Source: Marinisporobacter balticus (lineage in GTDB: Bacteria > Bacillota > Clostridia > Peptostreptococcales > Thermotaleaceae). From it: a stretch of DNA of 64,000 nucleotides. Of this stretch, positions 34,109 through 43,123 are shown in pieces. Where the stretch lies: contig NZ_SLWV01000011.1 in assembly GCF_004345705.1 (NCBI RefSeq), forward strand, positions 1 to 64,000, in the 5' to 3' direction. The translations under genes and the position numbers were made by a program. The notes under the pieces were generated by a model. That model saw nothing but the letters and a program-made list of their open reading frames with translations, was not told the DNA's origin and ran no database searches. Numbering within the stretch: the stretch's first letter is position 1; the number at the start of each line of letters is the position of its first letter.

Positions 34109-34576
34109 TTGGCATATAACATAATAGATTTGATGAATAAAATAATACTTGTGGCAAAAAAAAGAAAAGAAATGTATGAGAAAATTAGATTTTCAACATC
34201 TAGAACAATGAAAGTTTCAGTTGTAGCCACGATATTAGTTAAAGATGTGCAAAAAACCATTGATTACTATGAGCAATTGAAAATCGAAATTGAAAAGGAT
34301 GAAGAAGAAATCGATTTTTTTATATATGATAAAATTTCATTTTTAATCAATACATTTCAACGTAGGTTTATAAGTCCAGATATTCAAGATACAGAAGAAC
34401 TTTTGAAATTTTCATTGGATTTTGAGAAACAGGTTGTTGCGCTTTATATAGATATACAAGGAAGAATAATACAAAAAGAAGAAGATCATAAAACGAAAAC
34501 GTATAAAATTTTATGTGAAATCATAGAAAAAAAACAAAATCATATAAAAAATCTTCAGAAGTTTATTAAAAAGTAA
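34109..34576 (+). CDS. Hypothetical helical protein
   Basis: A 155-residue protein, lysine- and glutamate-rich and predicted almost wholly alpha-helical, with no membrane span and no family I recognise. TTG at 34109 follows AAAGGAGAT by four bases, so it is chosen over the upstream TTG at 34076. The pattern of alternating long charged helices suggests a four-helix bundle. It is 40 bases before the phosphosugar mutase gene and in the same direction, so the two may be cotranscribed, but nothing in it suggests a sugar role. Confidence 0.65.
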   Translation: MAYNIIDLMNKIILVAKKRKEMYEKIRFSTSRTMKVSVVATILVKDVQKTIDYYEQLKIEIEKDEEEIDFFIYDKISFLINTFQRRFISPDIQDTEELLKFSLDFEKQVVALYIDIQGRIIQKEEDHKTKTYKILCEIIEKKQNHIKNLQKFIKK

Positions 34577-34616
34577 AAAAAAATCTTCAAAAAATCTTTT
34601 AAGAGAAGGTGATTTT

Positions 34617-36341
34617 ATGGATTATCAGAAAAAATATGAACAGTGGTTAAGCAATGAATATCTTGATGAACAAACAAAAAATGAATTATTGGCTATAAAA
34701 GAGCATCAAGAAGAAATTGAAGACCGGTTTTATAAAGATTTAGAATTTGGTACAGCAGGGCTTCGAGGGAAAATCGGTGCAGGAATAAACCGAATGAATA
34801 CATATATTATTGCACGAACCACACAAGGACTTTCAGATTTTATTATTGAAAAAGGAAAAGAATATATGGATCGTGGTGTTGCGATTGCGTATGATTGCAG
34901 ACATTTTTCTAAAGAATTTGCAAAAAAAACAGCGTTAGTTTTAGCAGGAAATGGAATTCGCGCTTATTTATTTGAGGATTTACGTCCTACGCCAGAACTT
35001 TCCTTTGCAGTAAGAAAACTGAATACGGCTGCGGGGATTGTGGTAACAGCGAGTCATAATCCTAAGGAATACAATGGATACAAAGTATATTGGGAAGACG
35101 GTGCCCAGATTCTTTCAGATATAGCAAATAGCGTAACGGAAAAAATTAATCAGATCAATGATTTTTCGATTGTTAAAGAGATGGATGAAAAAGATGCGCT
35201 AGAACAAGGATTTTTAATCATGATTGGGAAAGAAATGGATGATGCATATATTGAGAAAGTAAAGGAATTAGGGTTAAGAGAAGATATTGATAAAAAAATA
35301 AAGATTATCTATACGCCGCTAAATGGAACAGGTAATATTCCTGTAAGAAGGGTATTGAAAGAAAGAGGATTTGAAAATATAATGGTTGTTCCTGAACAAG
35401 AAAAACCAGATCCAGACTTTACAACGGTAGGATATCCTAATCCAGAAGATGTGAAAGCTTTTGCTTATGCAGAAAAATTAGGAAAAAAAGAAGATGCGGA
35501 GTTATTAATTGCGACAGATCCTGATTGTGATCGTGTGGCTGCTATGGTTAAAGACAAAAACGGAGAATATATTGCACTAAATGGCAATCAAACAGGCGCT
35601 ATTTTGATCCAGTATATATTAGAAATGAAGCAGGAAAAGAATACATTGCGCAATCATTCTTACATTGTAAAATCTATTGTAACAGGAGATTTAGGAAAAC
35701 AGATTGCAAAATCTTATGGGGTAAAGACTTATGAAGCGCTAACTGGTTTTAAAAATATTTGTGGAATTGTCAACGAATTAGAAAAGTTAGGACAAGAACA
35801 GTTTATATTTGGATATGAAGAAAGCATTGGGTATGTAGCAGGAACATTTGTAAGAGATAAAGATGCGGTTATTGCGTCTCAGCTTCTTTGTGAAGCAGCA
35901 GCTTATTATAAAACAATAGGCAAAACATTAATAGATGTTTTAGAAGTAATTTATGAAAAATATGGAGTTTATCAAGAAAAACTTATTTCCTTGGTTTTAG
36001 AAGGGATAGAAGGGCAAAATAGAATTGAGAGAATGATGAAAGAATATAGGAAGAACTATCCTACAGAAATTGGAGAGAAAAAATTAGCGAGATATATAGA
36101 TTATCAAAAACAAATCACTTTCGATTTTCTAAAACAGAAGGAAGAAACTGTTGAAATTCCTGTATCCAATGTATTAAAATTCATATTTGATGATGGATCA
36201 TGGTATGCAATTAGACCATCAGGAACAGAGCCTAAAATTAAAATTTATCTCTATACAAAAGGAGAAAAGTTAGAAAATGCACAAGACAAATTAATAAATA
36301 TGGAAGAAATGATCATGGAACAATTAAATCAAGTAGAGTAA
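34617..36341 (+). CDS. pgcA: Phosphoglucomutase/phosphomannomutase
   Basis: A 574-residue alpha-D-phosphohexomutase that interconverts hexose 1- and 6-phosphates for wall, capsule and glycogen precursors. The active serine is Ser146 in TASHNPKEYNG; the metal loop is ATDPDCDR; the sugar loop is GYEESIGY; the phosphate-binding loop is RPSGTEPKIKIY near the C-terminus. Length and order match PgcA of Bacillus. The mass of motifs makes the fold certain; the glucose/mannose preference is not read from sequence. Confidence 0.93.
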   Translation: MDYQKKYEQWLSNEYLDEQTKNELLAIKEHQEEIEDRFYKDLEFGTAGLRGKIGAGINRMNTYIIARTTQGLSDFIIEKGKEYMDRGVAIAYDCRHFSKEFAKKTALVLAGNGIRAYLFEDLRPTPELSFAVRKLNTAAGIVVTASHNPKEYNGYKVYWEDGAQILSDIANSVTEKINQINDFSIVKEMDEKDALEQGFLIMIGKEMDDAYIEKVKELGLREDIDKKIKIIYTPLNGTGNIPVRRVLKERGFENIMVVPEQEKPDPDFTTVGYPNPEDVKAFAYAEKLGKKEDAELLIATDPDCDRVAAMVKDKNGEYIALNGNQTGAILIQYILEMKQEKNTLRNHSYIVKSIVTGDLGKQIAKSYGVKTYEALTGFKNICGIVNELEKLGQEQFIFGYEESIGYVAGTFVRDKDAVIASQLLCEAAAYYKTIGKTLIDVLEVIYEKYGVYQEKLISLVLEGIEGQNRIERMMKEYRKNYPTEIGEKKLARYIDYQKQITFDFLKQKEETVEIPVSNVLKFIFDDGSWYAIRPSGTEPKIKIYLYTKGEKLENAQDKLINMEEMIMEQLNQVE

Positions 36342-36354
36342 ATCTTACGTTTAT

Positions 36355-36392
36355 CAATAGCACCTGTTAAAAGTAATAGGTGTTATTTTATA
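36355..36392 (+). terminator. Terminator after pgcA
   Basis: AATAGCACCT pairs with AGGTGTTATT, with a 12-base loop and a T-rich tail. Confidence 0.8.
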
Positions 36393-36491
36393 TTTTGTAT
36401 AACAATATTTACATATGATATAATATTTTAGGATAAAATCTATTTATAAAATAGTAGACAGTGATTAAATTCTTATTAAGGAAGGTAAATC

Positions 36492-37706
36492 ATGAAGGAG
36501 AAGAAATTAATTATTCATAATAAGTTTGTAAAAAAGTATAAAAGTGGTTATCCACTTATAGAAAAAGAAACAATATTAAATAGCGATGATTTGATAAAGG
36601 AAGGCACCGTTGTAAGGTTAGTAGAGGAAAATAATAAATTTATCGCAAAGGGGTATTATGGGATACAGAATAAAGGTTATGGATGGGTTATAACACAAAA
36701 TGAAAAAGAAACAATAGATTATTCCTTTTTTAATAAAAAACTATTTAATGCAATCAACTGTAGAGAAAAATTTTATAAGGATAAAAATACAACTGCTTTT
36801 AGAATTTTTAATGGAGAAGGAGATGGAATCGGAGGATTTACAATTGACTATTTTGATGGTTACTATTTGATTAATTGGTATAGCAAAGGTATCTATCACT
36901 TTAAAGATTATGTAATAGAAGCACTAAAAAATCTTTCAGATGGTATAGGCATTTATGAGAAAAAAAGGTTTGACAATCAGGGGAAATTTATAGAAGAAGA
37001 TAGTTTTGTATGGGGAAAAGAAGCAGAGATGCCTATTATTGTGAAAGAAAATGGTGTGAATTTTGCAATTTACTTAAATGAAGGCGCTATGGTAGGTGTA
37101 TTTTTAGATCAAAGGGACGTAAGAAAGAAAATCTTAGACAAATATGCAAAAGGAAAAGAAGTTTTAAATACTTTTTCCTATACAGGAGCATTTTCTATTT
37201 TTGCTGCTGTAGGAGGTGCTTCAAAAACTACCAGTGTAGACCTTGCTAATCGTAGTTTATCAAAGACCATAGAACATTTTAGTTTAAATGGGATAGACTA
37301 TGAAACACAAGATATTATTGTGGAAGATGTATTTCATTATTTTAAGTATGCGGGAAAGAAAGAATTGAAATTTGACTTGGTTATTTTAGATCCCCCAAGT
37401 TTTGCAAAATCTAAGAAATTTAAATTTAGTGCTGCAAAAGATTATAAAGAATTATTAAAATCAACCATAAAAATTACAGAGGATCAAGGGGTTATTGTTG
37501 CATCAACAAACTGTGCTAGTTTTGATATGAAGAAGTTTAAAGGCTTTATTGATCAAGCCTTTGAAGAATTAGGGAAAGGATATAAAATATTAGAAGAATA
37601 TAGACTTCCAGAGGATTTTAGAACTATAAAAGAATTTAGAGAAGGAAATTATTTGAAAGTTGTGTTCGTTCAGTGTACTGACAATATATCTACTGCTAGA
37701 AGATAG
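36492..37706 (+). CDS. Class I rRNA (cytosine-C5) methyltransferase, RlmI-like
   Basis: A 404-residue protein with an N-terminal PUA domain (about residues 1-85, ending GYGWVITQ) and a C-terminal Rossmann methyltransferase domain. SAM-binding motif I is EVLNTFSYTGAFSIFAAVGGA; the DPPSFAKSKK motif IV and the TNCASFD cysteine of motif VI follow. This order fits RlmI/YwbD enzymes that methylate cytosine in 23S rRNA. AAGGAAGG ribosome site. The exact target base is not evident from sequence. Confidence 0.88.
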   Translation: MKEKKLIIHNKFVKKYKSGYPLIEKETILNSDDLIKEGTVVRLVEENNKFIAKGYYGIQNKGYGWVITQNEKETIDYSFFNKKLFNAINCREKFYKDKNTTAFRIFNGEGDGIGGFTIDYFDGYYLINWYSKGIYHFKDYVIEALKNLSDGIGIYEKKRFDNQGKFIEEDSFVWGKEAEMPIIVKENGVNFAIYLNEGAMVGVFLDQRDVRKKILDKYAKGKEVLNTFSYTGAFSIFAAVGGASKTTSVDLANRSLSKTIEHFSLNGIDYETQDIIVEDVFHYFKYAGKKELKFDLVILDPPSFAKSKKFKFSAAKDYKELLKSTIKITEDQGVIVASTNCASFDMKKFKGFIDQAFEELGKGYKILEEYRLPEDFRTIKEFREGNYLKVVFVQCTDNISTARR

Positions 37707-37773
37707 AGGAAAAAGCTTTTAAGTATAGAAAATGATAGAAAAATATAATTGTTTTTTACAAGAGGAATAATCT

Positions 37774-38505
37774 ATGAAAAACTTAATGGATTTCAAGAAA
37801 AATGCTATTATTTCTTTGGTAGGTGCAGGGGGAAAGACTTCTTGTATGTTCACTTTAGCAGAAGAACTTAGAAAGGAATTAAAAATATTAGTGACGACAA
37901 CGACAAAGATATATATGCCTAAGAAAAATAAATATGATTTTCTATGTTTGGATAAAAGTCTATTTTCACAGTTTTATTATAAAAAAAACAAAGGGATCTA
38001 TGTTTATGGGGATGGCATTAATAAAGATGGAAAACTAATGGGAATGCATCAAAATGATTTGATAAATTGTCATAGATTTTTTGATGTAACCATTGTAGAA
38101 GCAGATGGCTCAAAACAAAAACCTATTAAAGGATGGAATCCATATGAACCTGTAGTATGTGAGAAAACGGATACAACGATAGGTATACTAGATATAAGCG
38201 TGATAGGCAAAAAAATTGATAAAAACAATGTACATAGGGTAAATGCATTTGCGAAAATTACAGATAGTTATTTAGATGAAGATATTTGTATAGGGCATCT
38301 TGTTTCTATGGTGAATCATCCAGATGGACTTTTTAAAAATGCTTTAGGAGAGAAAATTTTATTTATTAACAAGGTAGAAAATGAAAAATATAAAAAATTA
38401 GCAATGGAATTAGTAGAGCTACTAGTAAAAAGAAATAAAATAGATAAGATCATTATAGGTAGTATCAAATACAAACATTATTATATGGCTTTTAAGAAAA
38501 ACTAA
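37774..38505 (+). CDS. yqeC: YqeC, selenium-dependent molybdenum hydroxylase accessory protein
   Basis: A 243-residue protein with an ATP-binding loop near the start (LVGAGGKTS, residues 14-22), a VTTTTKIYMP segment and the central EADGSKQKPIKGWNPYEPVV motif that marks the YqeC family. Family knowledge: YqeC and YqeB travel with selenium-dependent molybdenum hydroxylases and are thought to help make or insert the labile selenium cofactor. Here the hydroxylase subunits are absent from the window and a truncated xdhC and yqeB lie 0.9-2 kb downstream. GAGGAAT ribosome site. Confidence 0.85.
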   Translation: MKNLMDFKKNAIISLVGAGGKTSCMFTLAEELRKELKILVTTTTKIYMPKKNKYDFLCLDKSLFSQFYYKKNKGIYVYGDGINKDGKLMGMHQNDLINCHRFFDVTIVEADGSKQKPIKGWNPYEPVVCEKTDTTIGILDISVIGKKIDKNNVHRVNAFAKITDSYLDEDICIGHLVSMVNHPDGLFKNALGEKILFINKVENEKYKKLAMELVELLVKRNKIDKIIIGSIKYKHYYMAFKKN

Positions 38506-38949
38506 GAAAGTAGATGGGGCTATATATCAGCGCATAGTTATCAAAATAATAATATGAATGATCATTGTGATCAATACTGAAATTTAAATAAATAAGTTTA
38601 GATAAATAAATATCACAATGATCATTACTGTATGAAAAATCTACTTTTAAAAGGTGCATTTATGCTATAAGACCAACAATAAGAAGGATATGTTTAAATA
38701 AAATAGAAAGAAGATCGTATTTAAAAAAGAAGTATGCCTAAAATAGGCGTCATGGTTTTAAAAATTAAGGGTTGTAGACTGGAGGGAATTTATAAGGAAA
38801 AGAATAGAAATGATCAAATACAAAAGCTAGAGAAAAATATTAAAATATAGCATAAAGATACTGGATAAAAATTTGATTTGACATAGTAATTGCTTTAAAT
38901 TAAACAAACACCATATAGTAGAAAAAAATTTATATAGGAGGTATTTATT
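38506..38949. other. Intergenic region with a large inverted repeat
   Basis: A 444-base gap with no gene. It holds the inverted repeat listed separately and AT-rich DNA; the ridA ribosome site (AGGAGG) is at its right end. Confidence 0.6.
38557..38626. repeat. Inverted repeat, 15-base perfect arms
   Basis: AATGATCATTGTGAT (38557-38571) and ATCACAATGATCATT (38612-38626) are exact inverted copies with 40 bases between. The left arm itself contains the palindrome AATGATCATT. It has no T run, so it is not an ordinary terminator. It could be an operator pair or the end of a lost small mobile element. Confidence 0.8.
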
Positions 38950-39333
38950 ATGGGAAATACGGTAATAGCAACAAAAAAAGCACCAGGAGCGATAGGTCCT
39001 TATTCACAAGCAATTAAAGTAGGGGATTTTGTTTATACTTCTGGTCAATTACCAATCAATCCTGAAACAGGAGAGCTTATTGATGATGTGAAAAAAGCTA
39101 CAGCACAGTCGTTAGAAAATGTTAAAGCCATATTAGAAGAAGCTGGAACAAGTATTGAAAAAGTAGTAAAAGTTCTAGTGTTTTTAAAAGATTTAAATGA
39201 TTTTACAGCTGTAAATGAAGTATATGCAACATACTTTTCACAAAATTATCCTGCTAGATCTTGTGTAGAGGTTGCTAAATTACCTAAAGATGCTAGACTA
39301 GAGATTGAAGTGATCGCATCATTAAATGAATAG
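38950..39333 (+). CDS. ridA: RidA family enamine/imine deaminase
   Basis: A 127-residue RidA (YjgF/YER057c/UK114) protein. Signature elements are GPYSQAIKVGDFVYTSGQLP, the LENVKAILEEAG helix, and the NYPARSCVEVAKLPKDARLEIEVIA end with the conserved arginine and glutamate that bind the imine. It breaks down reactive enamines made by PLP enzymes and is trimeric and cytosolic. Ribosome site AGGAGG. It lies between yqeC and the xdhC remnant. Confidence 0.94.
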   Translation: MGNTVIATKKAPGAIGPYSQAIKVGDFVYTSGQLPINPETGELIDDVKKATAQSLENVKAILEEAGTSIEKVVKVLVFLKDLNDFTAVNEVYATYFSQNYPARSCVEVAKLPKDARLEIEVIASLNE

Positions 39334-39347
39334 TAAATATGGAATCA

Positions 39348-39374
39348 TTGCCCCTCAGATTTGTTGGGGGGCAA
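39348..39374 (+). terminator. Hairpin after ridA
   Basis: TTGCCCCTCA pairs with TTGGGGGGCAA (with G-T pairs). The T run after it is short (CTTATT), so terminator strength is uncertain. Confidence 0.6.
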
Positions 39375-39420
39375 CTTATTAAGTAAATCAAATGTTTTTT
39401 GAAAAGATATGGGAATAATG

Positions 39421-39567
39421 ATGGAAAAATTTATTATACAGGAGCTCATTCATAGAATAAATCAAAATGAAGATGTAGCTTTGGTTACAATTGTGAATGC
39501 GCAAGGTAGTAGTCCGAGAGGGACTAGTAACAAGCTATTAAATACAAAAAAGACGTTTTATCTTTAA
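39421..39567 (+). pseudogene. XdhC/CoxI family gene remnant
   Basis: A 48-codon frame encodes the N-terminus of XdhC: MEKFIIQELIHRINQN, then VALVTIVNAQGSSPRGT and KLL, then it departs and stops. In complete proteins the GSSPR stretch is followed by about 200 more residues, so this is a truncated relic. XdhC proteins load sulfurated molybdenum cofactor into xanthine dehydrogenase-type enzymes. It sits 25 bases before yqeB, fitting a decayed hydroxylase cluster. Confidence 0.8.
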
Positions 39568-39591
39568 AAAATAAAGTAGGAAGTGAGACGG

Positions 39592-40428
39592 ATGTTTTCT
39601 AATATAAAAGTGATTGTAAAAGGAGGTGGAGATCTTGCTTCTGCTGTGATCCATAAATTATTTCAAGTTGGATTTTTAGTGATAGTAACAGAATTAAAAA
39701 AGCCAATGATGGTTAGGCGTACAGTATCTTTTGCCAATTGTATTTATGAAAAAGAATGGACAGTAGAAGGGGTAACGGCTGTATTTGTTGAAAAAGATGA
39801 AGCAGTAGAGAAGATGGTTAAGCAGAGAAAAATTCCAGTAGTCATTGATTCATCCTGTAATATAAAAAATGTAATCAAACCACATATTATTATCGATGCA
39901 ACTTTAGCAAAGAGAAATTTAGGAACAAAGATAGATGATGCACCGATCGTTATAGGTTTAGGGCCAGGATTTACTGCAAAAGTGGATGTAGATGCAGTGA
40001 TAGAGACAATGAGAGGGCATAATCTTGGAAGGGTAATTTTTAGAGGATGTGCAGTTTCAAACACAGGCATTCCAGGAAATATTAACGGATATACATCTGA
40101 AAGAGTGTTACGCGCACCATGTGAAGGGATTGTAAAGAATAGTCGTAAGATAGGGGATCGGGTAAAAAGGGGAGAAACTATAGGATGTGTAGGAGATGAA
40201 GTTATCAAAGCATCGATTGATGGTGTTTTAAGAGGCTTGATTCATCATGGATTGTTTGTTAAAAGAAATGAAAAAATAGGGGATATTGATCCAAGAGGAG
40301 AAAAAGACAACTGTTTCTCCATTAGTGATAAGGGGAGAAATATAGCAGGAGGAGTTTTAGAAGCAGTTTTGATTCTCTTAGGAAAGGAAGAGAAGTATCA
40401 AGATGAAAGAAGGAAAAATTACATTTGA
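39592..40428 (+). CDS. yqeB: YqeB, selenium-dependent molybdenum cofactor protein
   Basis: A 278-residue protein of the EF2563/YqeB family. It opens with a Rossmann-type loop (VIVKGGGDLASAVIHKLF), has the VVIDSSCNIKN and DATLAKRNLGTKIDDAPIVIGLGPGF motifs, and ends with a region (ERVLRAPCEGIVKNSRKIGDRVKRGETIG) resembling a barrel-sandwich fold. Family knowledge ties it to selenium-dependent molybdenum hydroxylases. ATG at 39592 fits the AGGAAGTG site better than the GTG at 39583. The frame is full length and shows no decay, unlike the adjacent xdhC piece. Confidence 0.88.
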   Translation: MFSNIKVIVKGGGDLASAVIHKLFQVGFLVIVTELKKPMMVRRTVSFANCIYEKEWTVEGVTAVFVEKDEAVEKMVKQRKIPVVIDSSCNIKNVIKPHIIIDATLAKRNLGTKIDDAPIVIGLGPGFTAKVDVDAVIETMRGHNLGRVIFRGCAVSNTGIPGNINGYTSERVLRAPCEGIVKNSRKIGDRVKRGETIGCVGDEVIKASIDGVLRGLIHHGLFVKRNEKIGDIDPRGEKDNCFSISDKGRNIAGGVLEAVLILLGKEEKYQDERRKNYI

Positions 40429-40754
40429 TAGATGTTGATATTCGGGTAAAGATATTTATCTCTATGTTTTTTTCAGGACTTATTTTATACCATTCTAATG
40501 AAACTGAATTGATTTTAGGATTAGTAAAATTGAAAGTACCTTATGAAATTGGTTTTATGATTCAGTTAGCAACCCTGTTTTTACTAGTTTTTATGGGAGA
40601 AATGAAAGATACTATTTATGTGATACAATTAAGAGGGTTTAAAAAACAACCTGTTCGGACTTATTATGGACAAATATATTTCAAAAGGAAAGATTATATC
40701 ATTATGAATATTTTTTTGATGATGACGGTTTTATTTGTTTATAATGGTAGATAA
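40425..40754 (+). pseudogene. EcfT/CbiQ-type transporter T-component fragment
   Basis: A 109-residue frame overlapping the yqeB stop, starting with TTG. VKLKVPYEIGFMIQLATLFLLVFMGEMKDTIYVIQLRG matches the middle of ECF transporter T components, including the xRG coupling motif. The usual 100 or more residues before this and the final spans are missing, as are the ATPase and substrate-binding genes. It is open and may be translated by coupling to yqeB, but is unlikely to work alone. Called a gene fragment. Confidence 0.65.
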
Positions 40755-40832
40755 ATGGTAAGTAGAAAAATGTCATGCACCTGATTTTTAAAAAAGAGGG
40801 TGTTTTTTTATTAGAAGTTTGAACAAAGAATC

Positions 40833-40861
40833 TTGACATAAATACTGACATAGTGTACTAT
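40833..40861 (+). promoter_or_regulatory. Promoter and likely operator of the GntR-ABC operon
   Basis: Perfect TTGACA, 17 bases, TACTAT. The -10 overlaps ATAGTGTACTAT, an almost perfect palindrome that could be the GntR operator. A weak hairpin with T run (CACCT/GGGTG, about 40778-40810) lies just before. Confidence 0.7.
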
Positions 40862-40895
40862 TTGAATATAACAATTGCAAAAGTGAGGTGAATCA

Positions 40896-41255
40896 ATGGA
40901 CTTTGATGCAAGAATACCTATTTATTTTCAAATTATTGAAAAAATAAAAAAGGAAATTATATTAGGAAAGCTACAAAGGGGGGAGAAACTACCTTCTGTA
41001 AGAAGCATGGCAAGTGAACTGAAGGTGAATGTGAATACAATGCAGCGTGTATATCAAGAATTAGAAAGGGAAGGGATTACATTTACACAAAGAGGAACGG
41101 GATCTTTTGTTACGGAGGATAATGGCATGATTCAGAAAATAAAGGATGATATGGCACAGGGATTGATTAAAAGTTTTGTAGAAGGAATGAAAGAGTTAGG
41201 CTTTGATCGTGAAGGGATTATAGAAAATGTGAATGAATACATAGAGGAGGCGTAA
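40896..41255 (+). CDS. GntR family (YtrA-type) transcriptional regulator
   Basis: A 119-residue regulator with an N-terminal winged helix-turn-helix (PIYFQIIEKIKKEIILGKLQRGEKLPSVRSMASELKVNVNTMQRVYQELEREG) and only a short C-terminal helical tail, the YtrA subfamily layout. YtrA proteins repress the ABC exporter genes next to them and are released by wall- or membrane-active agents. It lies three bases before the ABC ATPase. AGGTG ribosome site. Confidence 0.93.
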   Translation: MDFDARIPIYFQIIEKIKKEIILGKLQRGEKLPSVRSMASELKVNVNTMQRVYQELEREGITFTQRGTGSFVTEDNGMIQKIKDDMAQGLIKSFVEGMKELGFDREGIIENVNEYIEEA

Positions 41256-41257
41256 GC

Positions 41258-41956
41258 GTGGAACTTTTGAAAGTCGAAAATGTGACAAAAAAATATATTA
41301 CTAAAAAAGCTTTAGAAAATATGAATATGACCATAGAAGAAGGAAAAATCTATGGTTTGCTAGGACCCAATGGCAGTGGAAAAACTACACTTATGAAAAT
41401 GATTGCAGGACTCATACAGCCGAGTAGTGGAAAAATTGAAATCATGGAAAAGAAAATAGGAAAAGAATCAAAACAAATGGTATCGTATATGCCAACAAGC
41501 AACCATTTGCCTAAGTGGATGAAAATTGAGCAGTGTATAGGGTATTATGATGATTACTTTGAAGATTTTGATCGAGAAAAGGCAAAAGAATTAATTGATT
41601 TTATGGGACTAAAAGAAAATTTAAAGGTAGGCGCTCTTTCAACAGGAATGCTTGGGAGATTAAAATTAAGTTTGGTTCTTTCTAGAAATGCAAAACTATA
41701 TGTACTCGATGAACCTTTAAATGGAATTGATCCTATATCTCGTGAAAAAATCATGCAGACGATTCTGAATGCTTGTCAAGAAGAGAATACTGTGATTATT
41801 TCAAGTCATTTGGTTAAGGAATTAGAAACGATTTTAGATGAAGTGATTTTCTTAGAAAAAGGAAATGTTGTATTATCTGGAAATGCGGAAAATTTTAGAA
41901 TAGAAAAAGGAATGTCTATGGATGAGTTATATAGGGAGGTATATAAAGATGCTTAA
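41258..41956 (+). CDS. ABC exporter ATPase subunit
   Basis: A 232-residue ATPase. Walker A GPNGSGKTT, Q-loop region, signature LSTGMLGRLKL, Walker B KLYVLDEPLNGID and a switch histidine in SSHLVKE are all present. GTG start five bases after GAGGAGG. It overlaps the permease gene by eight bases. With the YtrA-type regulator it forms a classic drug or peptide export operon. Confidence 0.92.
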   Translation: MELLKVENVTKKYITKKALENMNMTIEEGKIYGLLGPNGSGKTTLMKMIAGLIQPSSGKIEIMEKKIGKESKQMVSYMPTSNHLPKWMKIEQCIGYYDDYFEDFDREKAKELIDFMGLKENLKVGALSTGMLGRLKLSLVLSRNAKLYVLDEPLNGIDPISREKIMQTILNACQEENTVIISSHLVKELETILDEVIFLEKGNVVLSGNAENFRIEKGMSMDELYREVYKDA

Positions 41957-42701
41957 AATAATCAAATATGAATGGATGCACCGCTTTAAATTTTTCTTAG
42001 CGGGTTTCGTTGTTTGTATATTGCTGAATATAGAACTTGTAAGAAATATAATCAATAAAAATCAGGGGCATCAAGGGACTATATTATATGTAGGTATTTT
42101 GATAGCGCTTGCATTTGCCTTTGGCATTGGTTTAGGAATTGACCATATAAGAAGGATGTATAAAAGTCTATTTACAGAAGAAGGATATTTCTTATTTACA
42201 ACACCTTTAAGTGGATATGGTATTTTAGGGGGTAAATTGATCACAATTATTTTAGAGTGTTTAGGGATTACTTTTTTAGGAGGGATACTTTTTTTTATAG
42301 ATTATAAAATCCTTTTGAATAGATTTCCAGAAATAGAGATTACTTCTGAAATTCCTGCTGAAATAGTGATTAATCTATTCAAATTTTTTATGTTAATATT
42401 ATTTGGGTATATCACATTGTTATTAATGATCTATCTAGCGATGGTATTGGCAAGAAGTATTTTTTCGGCTGTACGCTATGGAAAATTATTATCTTTTATA
42501 TTTTTTATTATGATTGCACAAGTTGTAGGAAAGATTACAAGTTATATTGGTAAAGCTACAGAGACGGTTGTGTATGTGGAAATGTATGGAGATGCACATT
42601 TTCCTACGGTCACCAATGAATATTTTTTATTACAGATTTGTATTGTAGGTGCATTGTTCATGATAACAGGTTATTTAATAGATCGAAAAATAAATATATA
42701 A
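41949..42701 (+). CDS. ABC exporter membrane subunit
   Basis: A 250-residue protein with six predicted membrane spans, short loops and no conserved catalytic motif, typical of ABC-2-type permeases. ATG at 41949 is chosen because GGGAGG lies ten bases before; the frame is open further back into the ATPase gene. Substrate unknown. Confidence 0.8.
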   Translation: MLKIIKYEWMHRFKFFLAGFVVCILLNIELVRNIINKNQGHQGTILYVGILIALAFAFGIGLGIDHIRRMYKSLFTEEGYFLFTTPLSGYGILGGKLITIILECLGITFLGGILFFIDYKILLNRFPEIEITSEIPAEIVINLFKFFMLILFGYITLLLMIYLAMVLARSIFSAVRYGKLLSFIFFIMIAQVVGKITSYIGKATETVVYVEMYGDAHFPTVTNEYFLLQICIVGALFMITGYLIDRKINI

Positions 42702-42713
42702 ATAATCAAGAGT

Positions 42714-42754
42714 CATGAAAATGAGATATGCATTATGCATGTCTTATTTTCATG
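42714..42754 (+). terminator. Long hairpin after the ABC operon
   Basis: CATGAAAAT (42714-42722) and ATTTTCATG (42746-42754) enclose a second stem around ATATGCAT/ATGCAT. No T run follows, so it may act as a transcript-stabilising hairpin instead of a terminator. Confidence 0.6.
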
Positions 42755-43123
42755 TGCGCATATTTATGATGATTTTACTGGATAAAACAGATATTTGAAA
42801 ATTAAATGAAATTTGTAGGTTATATAGGTTATATAGGAGGATATCTTTTAGAGAGATGCTTCTGTCATAAAACTGTCATGAATAAGTAATTAAATAGAAA
42901 TAGTAGCAAAAAATAGTATATGATAGAATAATTATATAAAAAAGTAGAAAAGAGTATATTTTGGAAATTTGTAATAGTACATAGAGAAATATAGGGGGAT
43001 AAGGTATAATTAAAGAAAGAGTTTGCAAGGCCTCACCTTTTAATCCGTAAGGTCGATTACTTTCTATAAGTGAAGAAAAAGTAGATGAAAGCTTTTCTCA
43101 AATCCAGTAAAAGGAGTGATATT
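42755..43123. other. Leader region of the GH18 gene
   Basis: No gene. A short direct repeat, GGTTATATA twice near 42817-42836, is visible. A GC-richer patch near 43029-43055 (GGCCTCACC ... GTAAGGTC) can form a small stem; I could not match it to a riboswitch class. Confidence 0.4.

Noticed and set aside
43020..43060. Riboswitch in the GH18 leader
   Set aside because: A GC-richer patch with a small stem is visible, but it lacks the conserved parts of c-di-GMP, glycine, cobalamin or other classes I can check by eye.
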